A stretch of 14,432 bases of DNA from JAVBLQ01 sp031553435 (GCA_031553435.1 JAVBLQ010000100.1:1-14432), one strand, 5' to 3'; numbered from the stretch's first letter, positions 1-6,898 are shown. Made by a program: numbers and translations. The notes: generated by a model not told the origin, from the sequence alone.

Positions 1-198
1 TATGCCAGCAACCATCAATTGTTTGTCAAAAACATCCAATCAGGAGACAAAATCCATGTGTTTGATGTAACAGGAAGAATGGTGCTTTCTGCAACAGCAC
101 AAAACTCAGATTTCACAAGTGAATTGAATACAGAAGGCGCCTTGATTGTAAAAATCACCGGCAAAACCAGCAACATATCTAAAATAATGAATCAATGA
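1..198 (+). CDS. C-terminal end of a T9SS cargo-like protein (partial, 5' end outside window)
   Basis: Reading frame 1 is open from the first base and ends with TGA at 196-198, giving the last 65 residues of a longer protein. The fragment has the pattern of the type A C-terminal sorting domain of T9SS substrates: a short strand (LFVKNI), then IHVFDVTGRMV, which matches the conserved 'v.i.D..Gr.v' core, then a polar turn, a hydrophobic strand (ALIVKI) and a lysine-containing tail. In the family this beta-sandwich domain is recognised by the T9SS translocon and removed on export, with attachment to A-LPS or release. The rest of the protein is outside the window, so its function cannot be named. 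The small gene that follows overlaps it by 4 bases (ATGA), which suggests translational coupling. The complete T9SS core operon lies about 4 kb away. Confidence 0.75.
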   Translation, partial: YASNHQLFVKNIQSGDKIHVFDVTGRMVLSATAQNSDFTSELNTEGALIVKITGKTSNISKIMNQ

Positions 199-461
199 AA
201 AAAACAATATACATCATCTTGCTCACGATCCTGACTTGCAGTTTGCACGCCCAGGGATTGTACAAGAACACGGAAGAAAACAAGACTACTTCCGCCACAG
301 AATACAGCCCCTCGATCCTCAGGGCCAAACCTGAACCACCGATTGGCCCGGGAGAAAGCGAAACAGATGTCGTACCGGTTTCCGGAGGACTGCTTTTGCT
401 CGCTGCGCTCGCGGGTGCACGGTGCATGGTACACGGTGCACGAAGAAAAACTAAAAGATAA
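195..461 (+). CDS. small exported protein with C-terminal hydrophobic segment and basic tail, unknown function
   Basis: This 88-residue frame starts inside the stop codon of the upstream gene (ATGA overlap at 195-198), so the two are probably co-translated. Residues 1-20 form a clear signal peptide (MKK, hydrophobic core, LHAQ cleavage region). A polar, proline-rich middle (about 21-60, including PEPPIGPGESE) is followed by PVSGG, a hydrophobic run LLLLAALAGA and an Arg/Lys-rich end. This Pro/Gly motif, membrane segment and basic tail together resemble the layout of C-terminal sorting signals such as PEP-CTERM, but no named family is recognised. The tail (RCMVHGARRKTKR) is encoded entirely by two short tandem arrays (414-441 and 446-480), and the stop codon lies inside the second. 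The real C-terminus may therefore have been changed by repeat growth. Function unknown. Confidence 0.6.
   Translation: MKKTIYIILLTILTCSLHAQGLYKNTEENKTTSATEYSPSILRAKPEPPIGPGESETDVVPVSGGLLLLAALAGARCMVHGARRKTKR
414..441. repeat. degenerate heptamer array, unit GGTGCAC, 4 copies
   Basis: Four back-to-back 7-mers: GGTGCAC (414-420), GGTGCAT (421-427), GGTACAC (428-434), GGTGCAC (435-441). The array lies inside the 3' end of the small exported protein gene and encodes part of its basic tail. It is immediately followed by a second heptamer array with a different word. Confidence 0.85.
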
Positions 462-480
462 AAACTAAAAATTAAAAATC
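446..480. repeat. degenerate heptamer array, unit AAAAACT, 5 copies
   Basis: Five contiguous 7-mers: AAAAACT (446-452), AAAAGAT (453-459), AAAAACT (460-466), AAAAATT (467-473), AAAAATC (474-480). The stop codon of the small exported protein (459-461) lies within it. The period is exact although the words differ by one or two bases. Confidence 0.75.
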
Positions 481-541
481 CGTGATGGCCTGTGTATTTT
501 GTGTAATCTGTGTTCCATCACTTAAAACATATAACTTAAAA
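480..541. repeat. nonamer and heptamer arrays upstream of the S74-domain gene, with a short inverted repeat
   Basis: Three 9-mers with the core xxTGTGTxx occupy 489-515 (CCTGTGTAT, TTTGTGTAA, TCTGTGTTC). They are enclosed by a perfect 7-bp inverted repeat, GTGATGG (482-488) and CCATCAC (515-521). Next come three 7-mers, CTTAAAA (521-527), CATATAA (528-534), CTTAAAA (535-541), ending 6 bases before the start codon at 548. With the two arrays before it, this fills the whole gap between the small gene and the S74-domain gene. The inverted repeat could form a hairpin but has no T tract after it. Confidence 0.6.
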
Positions 542-547
542 ATAAAG

Positions 548-1972
548 ATGAAAACAACGAAAATTTTAATTTCAATCTGTGTCGCCTTGATTATGGTGGC
601 AACTAATCTTCAATCACAAGTCGTGATCGGGAAAGATAAGACTCCACATACAGGATCGGTACTGGAAGTAAACAATAACTCTACTAATAAGGGAATATTA
701 TTGCCTAAAGTATCGCTGACAGCCACAGGAACCTGGGGCTTGGCAGGAACAGATGCTGCTGAAAAAGGAATGGTGGTATTCAATACCAACAAGACAATTT
801 CAGGAACAGGAGCCAACGGTGAAGGTTTGTATTATTGGAATGGGGTCAAATGGATGTGGATGGCGCAGGATACGTTGATAAGCGTTACCCCTGCTGGAGG
901 CATAGATATCAGAACAATAGGTAATGCTCCTGCACTTAAAATAATAAATAATAATCAAGGACAACAAGCTGATGATGTTAATATTACTACATATAGCGGT
1001 TCTGGATCTGCTGATCCATACCTAGCTTTTGCTAGAGCAAGAGGAACAGAAGCAACACCTATCCCTGTTCAAAAAGGAGATTTAATAGGTTCTATAGCAT
1101 TTAACCCATATATAAAAGCAGGTTTTACAGGCGGATCCAATATTGCTGCTTATTATGTAGGAAATGGAACTACCAACAGAACAAATCTGGAGTTCAGAAC
1201 AAGTGCTTCTTATGGATACATGGTTTTAGATTCTATTGGTCGTCTTGGAGTTGGAGCGCTAACTCCTACTGAAAAACTCCATATCGTAGGTAATGCTTAT
1301 GCGACCGGGAATATCTATGCAGGAGGGAATATTGGTATTGGAACAACAACTCCAGCCTATGGACTACATTTAGCTTTAGGAAAGAACATGTTGCTTGGAA
1401 ATAAGCCAAGTTCAGGTGTCATATATTCAGGTACAGCATCCAATGATGGCCTTTATCTTGAAAATCAGACAACGCAGTCTATTTGGCTACAAAGATCGGA
1501 TGCAAATGCAAATATTCTTTTATCCAAAAATAAAACTCTAGCCGGAGGCTCAGTAAACAATTACTCTCTCATGCAATTTTCTGTAGGAACCACCGGATCC
1601 ACATCATCATCAATAGGAAACATCAAAATAAATGCAACAGGTGATGGAGTAGTTTACAACACCACTTCCGACAAACGCCTCAAAGAGAACATCACAAATA
1701 CCCATTACAGCCTTTCCGACCTCATGAAAATCAGCGTCAAAGACTACAACTTCAAAAGCGATGAAACCAAAACAGTTCAAACCGGTTTCTTAGCTCAAGA
1801 TTTATACGAAGTATATCCCGAAGCCGTCAGCGTGGGAGGTGAAAATGCAGAGGAAAATCCTTGGGGTGTTGATTACGGAAAAGTAACTCCATTATTAGTA
1901 AAAGCTATTCAGGATCAACAAAAAATTATCGAACAGCTGGAGAACCGTATTAAAACATTGGAAAATAAGTAA
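548..1972 (+). CDS. exported fibre-like protein with C-terminal peptidase S74 / intramolecular chaperone (ICA) domain
   Basis: 474 residues from the ATG at 548. This start is preferred over one 22 codons upstream because it begins directly with a signal peptide (MKTTKILISICVAL, cleavage near LQSQ) and the upstream part is repeat DNA. Residues 25-55 carry the 'GSVLEV...NKGILLPKVSLT' pattern common at the N-terminus of exported Bacteroidota proteins. The middle contains two fibre-type repeats, GVGALTPTEKLH (234-245) and GIGTTTPAYGLH (263-274). The C-terminus is an S74/ICA domain: SDKRLKENI with Ser374 and Lys379 in the S-D-x-R-x-K arrangement of the self-cleaving catalytic dyad, then GFLAQDLYEVYPEAV, VDYGKVTPLLVKAIQ and a C-terminal coiled coil. 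In phage tailspikes and endosialidases this domain trimerises the fibre and then cleaves itself off. No T9SS sorting domain is visible. A trimeric, self-processed surface fibre is the inference. Confidence 0.85.
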   Translation: MKTTKILISICVALIMVATNLQSQVVIGKDKTPHTGSVLEVNNNSTNKGILLPKVSLTATGTWGLAGTDAAEKGMVVFNTNKTISGTGANGEGLYYWNGVKWMWMAQDTLISVTPAGGIDIRTIGNAPALKIINNNQGQQADDVNITTYSGSGSADPYLAFARARGTEATPIPVQKGDLIGSIAFNPYIKAGFTGGSNIAAYYVGNGTTNRTNLEFRTSASYGYMVLDSIGRLGVGALTPTEKLHIVGNAYATGNIYAGGNIGIGTTTPAYGLHLALGKNMLLGNKPSSGVIYSGTASNDGLYLENQTTQSIWLQRSDANANILLSKNKTLAGGSVNNYSLMQFSVGTTGSTSSSIGNIKINATGDGVVYNTTSDKRLKENITNTHYSLSDLMKISVKDYNFKSDETKTVQTGFLAQDLYEVYPEAVSVGGENAEENPWGVDYGKVTPLLVKAIQDQQKIIEQLENRIKTLENK

Positions 1973-1994
1973 AACGTTAAAAACGTTAGTATAC

Positions 1995-2136
1995 TCCTGT
2001 TGCGAAACAGGACAAAGAGCATGTCAACGCAGATAACTTTATAACCGTTGGTTCTTTTATTCCTTTTAACACGACCAAGCAAACGGATATGAAGGAAGAC
2101 CATTAGGGGGTTGCTCTGCGTTGGAACTCTTTTTTT
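1995..2136 (+). other. possible structured RNA element or long terminator in the S74-SNF intergenic region
   Basis: A 7-bp hairpin with a GCGA (GNRA-type) tetraloop pairs TCCTGTT (1995-2001) with AACAGGA (2006-2012). A perfect 9-bp long-range inverted repeat pairs CAACGCAGA (2025-2033) with TCTGCGTTG (2115-2123), and seven T's follow at 2130-2136. Between the arms, CCGTT (2045-2049) can pair with AACGG (2082-2086), and GGT (2050-2052) with ACC (2074-2076). The layout fits an RNA of about 140 nt ending in a U tract, or an elaborate terminator for the S74 gene. I do not recognise a named RNA family, and the pairing is by eye only. Confidence 0.35.
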
Positions 2137-2164
2137 AATTGTCAATTGCCCATTGTCTATTGCA
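2137..2164. repeat. degenerate heptamer array, unit xATTGyC, 4 copies
   Basis: Four contiguous 7-mers: AATTGTC (2137-2143), AATTGCC (2144-2150), CATTGTC (2151-2157), TATTGCA (2158-2164). It begins directly after the T tract at 2130-2136 and lies about 50 bases upstream of the proposed promoter of the sodium symporter gene. Confidence 0.7.
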
Positions 2165-2212
2165 TAAGTTTTGTATTCTTATCCGATAACTTTTTTTATT
2201 TATAGTCTGCCA

Positions 2213-2242
2213 TTTGTAATTCATGATTTTTATTTATGTTTG
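2213..2242 (+). promoter_or_regulatory. Bacteroidota-type promoter for the sodium symporter gene
   Basis: TTTG at 2213-2216 (the -33 element) and TATGTTTG at 2235-2242 (a full match to TAnnTTTG) are separated by 18 bases, close to the usual spacing for the Bacteroidota primary sigma factor. Transcription would start near 2248-2250, leaving a leader of about 15 bases before the ATG at 2264. No Shine-Dalgarno sequence is present, as is usual in this phylum. Confidence 0.55.
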
Positions 2243-2263
2243 TTGTAGATTAAAATAACTACG

Positions 2264-3598
2264 ATGAAGCGTGATGGTTTTGGTTCCAGGTTGGGAGCTT
2301 TGATGGCATTGGCAGGTTCGGCCATTGGATTGGGCAATTTGTGGAAATTCCCGTATATGGCAGGAAAAAACGGGGGAGCAGCCTTTATCTTATTATATAT
2401 TGGTTTCATGTTTTTGCTTTGTTTGCCGCTTATGCTGTCTGAATTTGTTATTGGGAGGCGTTCGCAGGCAAATGTGATGGGGGCTTTCCGCAAACTGGCG
2501 CCCAAAACCAAATGGTATTTTGTGGGCATTGCCGGAACTTTAACAGCTTGTATAATCCTTTCGTTTTACAGTGTTGTGGGAGGATGGGTCATCAAATATT
2601 TATTTTCATCGCTTTGTTTCGAGTTTTCTTCTTCATTTCAGACGGTCGAACAATTCAGGACTTTTACACATTCCTCTGTTTCGCCGGTATTGATGCATTT
2701 TATTTTTTTGGGATTGGTTGTAGCCGCACTTTGGACAGGTGTTAAAAATGGGATTGAACGATACTCCCTGATTTTAATGCCTTTATTGTTTGTGATGATT
2801 TTGATTTTGGCTGTTTATTCGTTAACCTTGCCGAATGCAAAATTAGGTATTGATTTTTTATTTAAACCTGATTGGTCAGGAATTACTCCCGGGGTGGCGC
2901 TGGAAGCGTTGGGTCAAGGGCTCTTCTCATTGAGTTTAGGGATGGGTACGGTGATTACTTACAGTTCATATATAAAAAAGAATGAGAATCTCGGAACAAT
3001 GGCAATCATGACTATCATAATGGATTTATTCTTCGCCTTATTGGCAGGGATTGTTATTTTACCGGCAGTATTTGCATTTGGTTTTCAACCCGACGAAGGC
3101 CCTGGTTTAATGTTTATTATCCTTCCTGAAGTTTTTGCAAAAATGCCTTTGGGTGGAGTTTTTGCCATAATCTTTTTTTCTTCTTTATTCATTGCCGCTC
3201 TTACGTCCGCCATCTCGTTATTAGAAGTAATTGTCGCTTTTTTATCTGAAGAAACAAGGCTTTCCAGAAAGAAAACATTGCTTATTTCAGGCTTTGTTTT
3301 GGCCATTACAGGTGCGCTTTGCTCTCTTTCAATGGGATCGCTTTCGGATATTACTTTTTGGGGAAATAATATTTTCGATTCGTTTGATAAGCTTTCATCA
3401 ATTTATCTTATGCCGGTAGGTGCGTTTTTTATTTCGATTTTCGTGGGATGGAAGATGCAATCTGCCGATGTATATGATGAGTTGACCAGTTCAGGAACAG
3501 TAAAATTCTATTTCTTCAAACTGTTTTTATTTTTGGCAAAGTATTTTGTACCGTTGGCTATTGTTGTGATTTTCCTGAATAAGTTAGGGGTATTTTAG
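2264..3598 (+). CDS. sodium-dependent transporter of the neurotransmitter:sodium symporter (SNF/NSS) family
   Basis: 444 residues and highly hydrophobic. The N-terminus has the family hallmark: GSAIGLGNLWKFPY, then GKNGGAAF and PLMLSEFVIGR, corresponding to TM1-TM2 of LeuT, where TM1 forms the Na+ and substrate sites. LGQGLFSLSLGMGTVITYSSY matches TM6, and TSAISLLEVIVAFL matches TM8 with its Na2-site Ser/Thr cluster. The length and the final hydrophobic segment fit the 11-helix bacterial form (as in Tyt1 and MhsT) better than the 12-helix form. Family members import amino acids or related solutes with Na+ across the inner membrane, but the substrate cannot be read from the sequence. It has its own promoter and is convergent with the chromate-transporter-like gene, whose stop lies 31 bases away. 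Confidence 0.9.
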   Translation: MKRDGFGSRLGALMALAGSAIGLGNLWKFPYMAGKNGGAAFILLYIGFMFLLCLPLMLSEFVIGRRSQANVMGAFRKLAPKTKWYFVGIAGTLTACIILSFYSVVGGWVIKYLFSSLCFEFSSSFQTVEQFRTFTHSSVSPVLMHFIFLGLVVAALWTGVKNGIERYSLILMPLLFVMILILAVYSLTLPNAKLGIDFLFKPDWSGITPGVALEALGQGLFSLSLGMGTVITYSSYIKKNENLGTMAIMTIIMDLFFALLAGIVILPAVFAFGFQPDEGPGLMFIILPEVFAKMPLGGVFAIIFFSSLFIAALTSAISLLEVIVAFLSEETRLSRKKTLLISGFVLAITGALCSLSMGSLSDITFWGNNIFDSFDKLSSIYLMPVGAFFISIFVGWKMQSADVYDELTSSGTVKFYFFKLFLFLAKYFVPLAIVVIFLNKLGVF

Positions 3599-3629
3599 AT
3601 TCATATTGCTCACATTGTACTTGTGACAA

Positions 3630-4178
3630 TTATTTCTTCCCTTTCCGATCAAAATAATAACCATAAGCCAAACCTCCTAAACCTGCCGCCAAAATGATAT
3701 AGATGGGTGAAACTCCCCAGAACCAGATCAAAAAAGCAGAGGCAACGGGAATGATTACTGTATGTACATTGATCTTTACCTGACGGGCTGTGGTAAACAC
3801 GGGAACGGCGATTAATGCAACTACAGCAGGACGAACTGCTTTGAATGCTTTTTCAACCCAAACATTATGTTCAAATTGGCGGAAAAATATGGCGATCAAT
3901 AATATGATGAAAAAAGAAGGTAGTACAGAGCCCAGAGTGGCTATTATACTACCTTTATTTCCTTTCATTTTATATCCTGCAAAGATGGCGATGTTGACAG
4001 CCAGTATTCCGGGTACGGTTTGAGATATAGCAATCATATCAATGAAGTCATCTTTTGAAATCCATTTTTTCTTATCGACGACGTCTCTTTGGATTAAAGG
4101 GATCATTGCATATCCGCCTCCGATCGTAAATGCTCCGATTTTGGCGAAAGTCCAGAAAATTTGCCAATAAATGTTCAT
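3630..4178 (-). CDS. single-domain chromate transporter (CHR) family protein
   Basis: 182 residues, the length of one CHR domain. The conserved N-terminal block is clear: IGAFTIGGGYAMIPLIQRDVV, KKKWISKDDFIDMIAISQTVPG and NIAIFAGYKMKG, followed by several membrane helices and a short basic tail. CHR proteins are inner-membrane anion transporters. The best known, ChrA, expels chromate and has two such domains, while short forms are typically encoded as adjacent pairs that work together. Here there is no second copy: porN lies 31 bases upstream and the convergent sodium symporter gene 31 bases downstream. The gene is in line with the por operon and may be read from it. Chromate export is therefore not established; the natural substrate may be another oxyanion. 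Confidence 0.85.
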   Translation of the reverse strand: MNIYWQIFWTFAKIGAFTIGGGYAMIPLIQRDVVDKKKWISKDDFIDMIAISQTVPGILAVNIAIFAGYKMKGNKGSIIATLGSVLPSFFIILLIAIFFRQFEHNVWVEKAFKAVRPAVVALIAVPVFTTARQVKINVHTVIIPVASAFLIWFWGVSPIYIILAAGLGGLAYGYYFDRKGKK

Positions 4179-4209
4179 TTAAACTTTCTACCTTAAACAA
4201 ATTTCATCG

Positions 4210-5271
4210 TCATCTTGTTCGTCTGACGCTCTTTGTTGGTGTTGTTTTTTCTGATTTGGTTTTAGTTGCTTTTTGTTGGTTGTCTGATGATGAAGAAGAC
4301 GATGATGATGATTTTCCTCTCACAGACCTTGTCGAAGTACTTTCTTTCTTTTTATCCTTACTGCTGGCGGCAACAGCTTTTGCTGTATCCGGTTGTACCC
4401 AAAGATTTTTTTCGAAAGCTTTTAATTGATTTTCTATGCTGTCTTGTGCGCGTTTGATTCTGTCGGGTTTATTTCCTACTATTTGAGCCAAACTTTTGTT
4501 CATCATGTTGGTGGTCTTGACAATATCTCCTTTGTACATTCTTTTCCGGAAATAATCGTCCATTGTATTGGTCATGGCATTATTCATATTGGATGTCATG
4601 ATCAGATGTTGTGCCAGATAAGGGCGGATATCGTCATAAACTACCCAGAAAACAGGAGTCTTCAACGGTTCGGAAAACTCATCTTCCTGTCTGACCATCG
4701 TGGGACAGATAGCAGCGATACTGGAATTGAAAGTTCCGTTTGATTTGTCGAAATACCAGATTTCTTTCACCAGATACAATGTTATTTCATTACTCGGAAT
4801 ATCATTTTCATCAATGGAAAATTCCACTTTTGAGCCGTTCTTTTGTGATGTATATGTTACATCCAAACGTTTCAGGATATTGTCGAAAAGAGCCAGGTTT
4901 TTATCGGTAAAAACCTCACGTCCTTCGAGATAGTTATATGCTTTAACTTTTCCCTGACCAACCAGTTTGAAGAGAACCGTAAAAAGGTTCATTCTTTCTC
5001 CGATGGGTTGTGTCGGGTAATACAGTGCAGCATTATCGTCTTTGGTTAAGTCTATCCAACGATAAATTTCCCTGCGCCAGGGAGCATTGTCTATATTCTG
5101 TATCTGCTCCTGGTTTTTTGCTTCTGCTCTGACTGAGAGCGAAGGCAGGTCCGTATTCTTGTTTTCTGCTTGTTGCTGACGGGGTAATGCTCTTCTTTCA
5201 GGAGGTTGAGATGTTGCCTCTTGTGTCAAAGCGACAAAAATTAATGCCAGGATATAATAAAACGGTTTCAT
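4210..5271 (-). CDS. porN: T9SS ring component PorN/GldN
   Basis: 353 residues from the ATG at 5271, chosen because MKPFYYILALIFVAL begins a clean signal peptide (cleavage near TSQ). An ATG five codons upstream (5286) is possible. It is the last of the five core T9SS genes, 18 bases after porM, which matches the known por order. The body has GldN-type features: WRREIYRWIDLTKDDNAALYYP, GERMNLFTVLFKL, and TPVFWVVYDDIRPYLAQH near the middle. In the family PorN binds PorK, and together they form the large periplasmic ring under the outer membrane. The C-terminal 50 or so residues are a Ser/Lys/Thr/Arg-rich low-complexity tail with nine consecutive serines (DNA 4285-4311), unlike the rest of the protein and probably disordered. 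Confidence 0.93.
   Translation of the reverse strand: MKPFYYILALIFVALTQEATSQPPERRALPRQQQAENKNTDLPSLSVRAEAKNQEQIQNIDNAPWRREIYRWIDLTKDDNAALYYPTQPIGERMNLFTVLFKLVGQGKVKAYNYLEGREVFTDKNLALFDNILKRLDVTYTSQKNGSKVEFSIDENDIPSNEITLYLVKEIWYFDKSNGTFNSSIAAICPTMVRQEDEFSEPLKTPVFWVVYDDIRPYLAQHLIMTSNMNNAMTNTMDDYFRKRMYKGDIVKTTNMMNKSLAQIVGNKPDRIKRAQDSIENQLKAFEKNLWVQPDTAKAVAASSKDKKKESTSTRSVRGKSSSSSSSSSDNQQKATKTKSEKTTPTKSVRRTR
4285..4311 (-). repeat. in-frame serine-codon trinucleotide tract in porN
   Basis: Nine consecutive serine codons on the minus strand (three TCA, one TCG, two TCT, three TCA) make a 27-base near-perfect triplet repeat. Length changes in multiples of three would keep porN in frame and vary only the disordered tail. 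Confidence 0.7.
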
Positions 5272-5289
5272 ATAATTACACCTCATATT

Positions 5290-6855
5290 TTAATTGATTG
5301 TAATGTCTAAAGTTGAGACTTCTCTTTCGGCTGTGCCTCCGGGATCTCTCACGACAATTTTTCTGATAAACATAACTTTTCCGCGATTCAATTGACGGAT
5401 GCGTTCTTTTTGTGATGATGAGAAATTTTTTCCATCGGAAGCTTCTGTGATAGCAGTTCCTAACGATTCGTCGAAAGTCAATGTTTCAAATCTCACAACA
5501 GGAAACGGAATATTTAAGATTCCATCATCGATAGCAGCTTTCAGTTCGGAAATGCCAGCCAAGCTGCTCTTTGATAACCGTCCTCTCTTGAATTGTACCA
5601 GATTTCCTTTATCATCTCTGTATTCCAGATATGGAGTTGGATCCGGCAATCTGCGAACCCTGAATTTGCCTGTCATTGGAGGTCCTCCCGTTTTGGAGGT
5701 TACAGTGATAACGACTTCCGTTCCTATAGCGGAGGCGGGAGGATTAGTTGCCCATAAACCGTCTCCTTTCGGAGTCAGAGAACCGGCCGAGATATTGGCT
5801 GAAATATTTTGGTTTGCTACTCCGGGGACTGCGATCCTGATATCATTAGAAATTCCGGAATACAAAACATTCATCAATACCGGGGCAATGGTGGCGCTTG
5901 GCTCTACAACAAAGTATTCGGAAGAGAAATCATGTTTTGCGGTAGAACCATCACCTCTGGACATTTCGATAAATCCTTTGACTGTGAATGATCCCGAAGA
6001 ACCTGTCCCAACTCTATACAAGCCTCTGGCATCGTCTGACAAATATTGTCCGTTGACAAAGATTCTGGGGAGTTGTGTTGAGTCTTCGGCAGAAAGAACA
6101 ATGTTTGCGGTGTACGGACTTCCTCTCATAACGGTTTTTGACTCGGGAATTACATATGCTTTGATTCGATTGACACGGAAATCGCTAACATCGATATTTT
6201 TCAATAAAGTGGCTAAGGCTTCTCCTTCGGCGGAACGAATATCGTTTTGAAGTTTGGTCAATAATGTAACCGAAGCAGCCAAAGGCATGTGTTTGAACAT
6301 GGATTGTTCCCAGGTCATTTTGTCTTTTTGGCCTTTCGTGGAAACGATCGTGCTTAAATTACTTTCAATGATTGTTTTTTTAGACGGATCTTCTATCAAA
6401 GAAGAAATATATTCCCGATAGCCGTCTATTTCCGATTTTAATTTCTTTCCTTCGTTTTTACCGCTTAGCAACATGACATCTTCAGAAGCATTCAGGTCAT
6501 CCGGATGTTTCAATTTTGTCGGGTCACCATCTTTACCATCTGCTTTTTTGACTATTCTCAGTTTGAGATTTTGAATATAGTTGAACAGAGTGTCTGATTT
6601 AACTCTGGTTTCTTCAGCCAGATCATACCAACGTTGTGTTTTTTCCTGATTGATATGATGATAAGTTTCCAGTTCTCCAAAAATCAGTTTGTTTCTTGAT
6701 GATGTCGATTCTACGGAACGGCGCAGGCTTTCTTCCACCAGTTCAAAGCCATTGAGCACTTCAGATGAAACATTGAGTGCAAGCATGGCGATGAAAACCA
6801 GATACATCAGGTTAATCATCTTTTGTCTTGGTGAATTTGGACTATTTACTGCCAT
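5290..6855 (-). CDS. porM: T9SS motor component PorM/GldM
   Basis: 521 residues, near the length of P. gingivalis PorM. The N-terminus carries the family signature: a short cytoplasmic stretch with Arg10, then KMINLMYLVFIAMLALNVSSEVLNGF (written here for its key residues; the single membrane helix spans about 14-31). The rest is periplasmic: a helical region (about 35-220) followed by beta-rich domains, including the GSPYTANIVLSA, VLYSGISNDIRIAVPGV and GKFRVRRLPDPTPYLEY segments typical of the distal domains. PorM dimers sit inside the PorL pentamer and reach across the periplasm to the PorK/PorN ring, passing on torque or conformational energy. The start is preceded by an A-rich heptamer array rather than a Shine-Dalgarno sequence. 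The stop lies 18 bases before the chosen porN start. Confidence 0.95.
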   Translation of the reverse strand: MAVNSPNSPRQKMINLMYLVFIAMLALNVSSEVLNGFELVEESLRRSVESTSSRNKLIFGELETYHHINQEKTQRWYDLAEETRVKSDTLFNYIQNLKLRIVKKADGKDGDPTKLKHPDDLNASEDVMLLSGKNEGKKLKSEIDGYREYISSLIEDPSKKTIIESNLSTIVSTKGQKDKMTWEQSMFKHMPLAASVTLLTKLQNDIRSAEGEALATLLKNIDVSDFRVNRIKAYVIPESKTVMRGSPYTANIVLSAEDSTQLPRIFVNGQYLSDDARGLYRVGTGSSGSFTVKGFIEMSRGDGSTAKHDFSSEYFVVEPSATIAPVLMNVLYSGISNDIRIAVPGVANQNISANISAGSLTPKGDGLWATNPPASAIGTEVVITVTSKTGGPPMTGKFRVRRLPDPTPYLEYRDDKGNLVQFKRGRLSKSSLAGISELKAAIDDGILNIPFPVVRFETLTFDESLGTAITEASDGKNFSSSQKERIRQLNRGKVMFIRKIVVRDPGGTAEREVSTLDITIN

Positions 6856-6863
6856 TTACTTTT

Positions 6864-6898
6864 AAGTTATAAGTTTTACGTTATACGTATTGCGTTTT
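6864..6898. repeat. degenerate heptamer array in the porL-porM gap, 5 copies
   Basis: Plus-strand words: AAGTTAT (6864-6870), AAGTTTT (6871-6877), ACGTTAT (6878-6884), ACGTATT (6885-6891), GCGTTTT (6892-6898). It fills almost the whole porL-porM gap and includes the first two bases of the porL stop triplet. On the coding strand it ends in TATAACTTAAAA (6871-6860), 4 bases before the porM ATG. Confidence 0.75.

Noticed and set aside
414..541. Repeat arrays as a CRISPR array
   Set aside because: Units are 7-9 bases, contiguous, degenerate and without spacers, and no cas genes are present.
482..547. Upstream ATG extending the S74-domain protein by 22 residues
   Set aside because: The extra residues are encoded by repeat DNA and would bury the signal peptide. 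The ATG at 548 gives a normal signal peptide.
1995..2012. GCGA-loop hairpin as an intrinsic terminator of the S74 gene
   Set aside because: The stem is moderate and is followed by ACAAAGAG rather than a T tract. The T tract at 2130-2136 belongs to the larger pairing instead.
1915..2145. Minus-strand frame of 76 codons over the S74 gene end and the intergenic region
   Set aside because: It overlaps the coiled-coil end of the S74 gene, has no recognisable domain or promoter, and mostly crosses the possible structured element. Kept only as a note, since a repeated short element is not excluded.
3611..3625. Short hairpin CACA/TGTG between the convergent symporter and CHR genes as a bidirectional terminator
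   Set aside because: The stem is only four base pairs with a seven-base loop and no T tract on either side, too weak to call.
5399..6250. Long open frame of 283 codons on the plus strand
   Set aside because: It lies wholly antisense to porM, whose protein matches a known family along its length. The antisense translation shows no domain or signal and is a codon-bias shadow.
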